A DNA stretch of 6,200 bases from NCBI GenBank assembly GCA_035406685.1, contig DAONLM010000177.1, forward strand, positions 1-6,200, given 5' to 3'. How positions within the stretch are numbered: the stretch's first letter is position 1; each line of letters begins with the position of its first letter. Below the pieces are notes generated by a model, which saw only the letters and a program-made list of their open reading frames with translations, did not search any database and was not told the DNA's origin. Below, one piece after another: positions 5,844-6,200 of this stretch. The stretch is from DAONLM01 sp035406685 (lineage in GTDB: Bacteria > Spirochaetota > GWE2-31-10 > MWDO01). Position numbers and translations under genes: made by a program.

Positions 5844-5872
5844 TATATACTTTAATTTTTTTAGTTTGTCAA
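5844..5872 (-). promoter_or_regulatory. sigma-70-type promoter of the thiC operon
   Basis: On the minus strand a perfect TTGACA (5872-5867) is followed after exactly 17 nt by TATATA (5849-5844). Transcription would start near 5837, leaving about 30 nt of leader with the AAGGA site. The DNA upstream of the -35 box is almost pure A/T, as in an UP element. This is the best promoter match in the window. It sits downstream of two candidate terminators, so the operon is probably transcribed independently of the gene to its right. The short leader holds no TPP riboswitch. Confidence 0.65.
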
Positions 5873-5921
5873 TTATAGTTAAGTCTAAATATTTTTTTAA
5901 AAATTATTAATCATAATATTT

Positions 5922-5982
5922 AAAAAAAATGCCAGAAAAATAAAATCGTATCAATTTTAGGGTGCAATTTTATTTTTAGGCA
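5922..5982 (-). terminator. intrinsic terminator, stem with T8
   Basis: Read on the minus strand, TGCC plus an 11-base A/T arm (5982-5967) pairs with the arm at 5946-5930 ending in GGCA. The stem has 4 and 11 base pairs, interrupted by a 1-by-2 bulge, with a loop of about 20 nt. Eight T follow directly (5929-5922). The plus strand has no T run after the stem, so it points leftward. It probably insulates the thiC promoter from the gene at the right edge. Confidence 0.55.
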
Positions 5983-5985
5983 GTT

Positions 5986-6016
5986 AAAAAAAATAGAATT
6001 ATCCCAAGGGTTAATT
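5986..6016 (-). terminator. second candidate terminator: near-palindrome followed by T8
   Basis: The 20-base near-palindrome AATTAtCCCaaGGGtTAATT (5997-6016) can fold as a hairpin with a five-pair base, one mismatch and two to three G-C pairs. On the minus strand it is followed after CTA by eight T (5993-5986). It lies about 62 nt beyond the stop codon of the right-edge gene. The two-base centre makes it a strained hairpin, so it could instead be a protein-binding palindrome. Confidence 0.4.
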
Positions 6017-6172
6017 TTGTTTGAGAAATGCTTGTAATAGTCTTATTTAGTTTTTGGTAGAATTTTTAATAAATTTAATCAATAATAGGTCTCAAAGCCT
6101 ATTACTTGGTAGCAATCGTTGTAGATTGCTTTGTAGAATGGCGTGGTGTTACCGGAAAAGTGGGATAATTCT
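5995..6172. repeat. 12-bp perfect inverted repeat enclosing the right-edge hairpins
   Basis: AGAATTATCCCA (5995-6006) and TGGGATAATTCT (6161-6172) are exact reverse complements, 154 nt apart. One arm is in coding sequence (the ARELSHF region of the partial protein) and the other is half of the terminator-like palindrome at 5997-6016. Confidence 0.6.
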
Positions 6173-6200
6173 CTGGCCTTACTCCAATTTTTTATCTTTG
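6079..6200 (-). CDS. C-terminal end of an unidentified protein, cut by the window edge
   Basis: On the minus strand a frame is open from the window end to a TGA at 6081-6079, giving 39 residues. It includes NWSKARELSHFSG, TTPFYKAIYNDC and a terminal VIGFETYY. I do not recognise the family. The sequence looks protein-like, with W, C, H, Y and F spread through it and no low-complexity A/T translation. It uses more C-ending codons (TAC, AAC, ACC, TCC, GGC, GCC) than the thiC operon. This could mean strong expression, foreign origin or a mobile-element gene; none can be decided from 39 residues. The same DNA also contains two perfect 7-bp hairpins, so a structured RNA is the competing explanation. 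The gene is followed by two candidate terminators on the same strand. Confidence 0.5.
   Translation of the reverse strand, partial: KIKNWSKARELSHFSGNTTPFYKAIYNDCYQVIGFETYY
6083..6130. repeat. two adjacent perfect 7-bp inverted repeats
   Basis: TAATAGG/CCTATTA (6083-6089/6098-6104, 8-nt loop) and AGCAATC/GATTGCT (6111-6117/6124-6130, 6-nt loop) follow each other within 50 bases, inside the last codons of the right-edge frame. Confidence 0.6.

Noticed and set aside
5807..6078. TPP riboswitch upstream of thiC
   Set aside because: A stretch ACCCTTGGGATAAT (minus strand, about 6011-5998) looked faintly like the TPP core. The CTGAGA and CTGGATAATGCCAG elements are missing, and the segment lies upstream of the likely promoter.
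5995..6172. Terminal inverted repeats of an insertion sequence
   Set aside because: One 12-bp arm lies inside coding sequence and the other in a terminator-like palindrome. There is no transposase motif and no target-site duplication was seen.
6080..6200. Known structured RNA (SRP RNA, RNase P, tmRNA, 6S, tRNA)
   Set aside because: The hairpins prompted a search by eye for the conserved cores of these RNAs. None was present, and an open coding frame explains most of the segment.

Overview
The window is very A+T-rich (roughly a quarter to 30 % G+C by eye, not computed) and densely packed. It looks like a chromosomal segment of a low-GC bacterium, probably anaerobic and probably with a lipoprotein-bearing outer surface. 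Support for this: the ThiC is the short form of about 425 residues with a C-terminal CX2CX3C cluster motif, which I associate with anaerobes; there is a lipobox protein; and the lipoate route is the octanoyltransferase-plus-LipA type. The lineage cannot be fixed from the sequence. A low-GC spirochaete or another deep-branching anaerobe is only a guess. No rRNA, tRNA, CRISPR array or insertion sequence was seen.

Plus strand, left third. Positions 1-188 are A/T-rich intergenic DNA with a possible promoter. A small protein with two tandem ribbon-helix-helix-like repeats follows (189-689), then a 150-170 bp spacer. Next come two overlapping lipoate genes: a LipM-type octanoyltransferase/lipoate ligase (859-1659) and lipoyl synthase lipA (1634-2470). 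Together they would attach octanoate to a carrier such as GcvH and insert two sulfurs to make protein-bound lipoate.

Minus strand, right two thirds. An apparent four-gene operon reads leftward: thiC (5806-4532), a short divergent RsmI-family methyltransferase (4528-3842, GTG start), a small lipoprotein (3867-3256, TTG start) and an ABC ATPase with no adjacent permease (3263-2472). The genes are 3 nt apart or overlap by 26 and 8 nt, so they are probably co-transcribed and translationally coupled. The operon meets lipA head-on with one base between the stop codons. A near-consensus promoter (TTGACA, 17 nt, TATATA) lies just upstream of thiC, and the implied leader of about 30 nt leaves no room for a TPP riboswitch.

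Right edge. The last 120 bases appear to hold the C-terminus of another minus-strand gene (stop at 6079-6081), cut by the window end and not identified. Between it and the thiC promoter lie two candidate intrinsic terminators, each followed by eight Ts on the minus strand. A perfect 12-base complement inside the upstream coding end could pair with the arm of the first one, which would be an antiterminator-like arrangement.

Most of the window is ordinary housekeeping metabolism. The less ordinary parts are the tandem RHH protein, the divergent RsmI-like enzyme, the lipoprotein/ABC pair attached to thiC, and the structured right edge.
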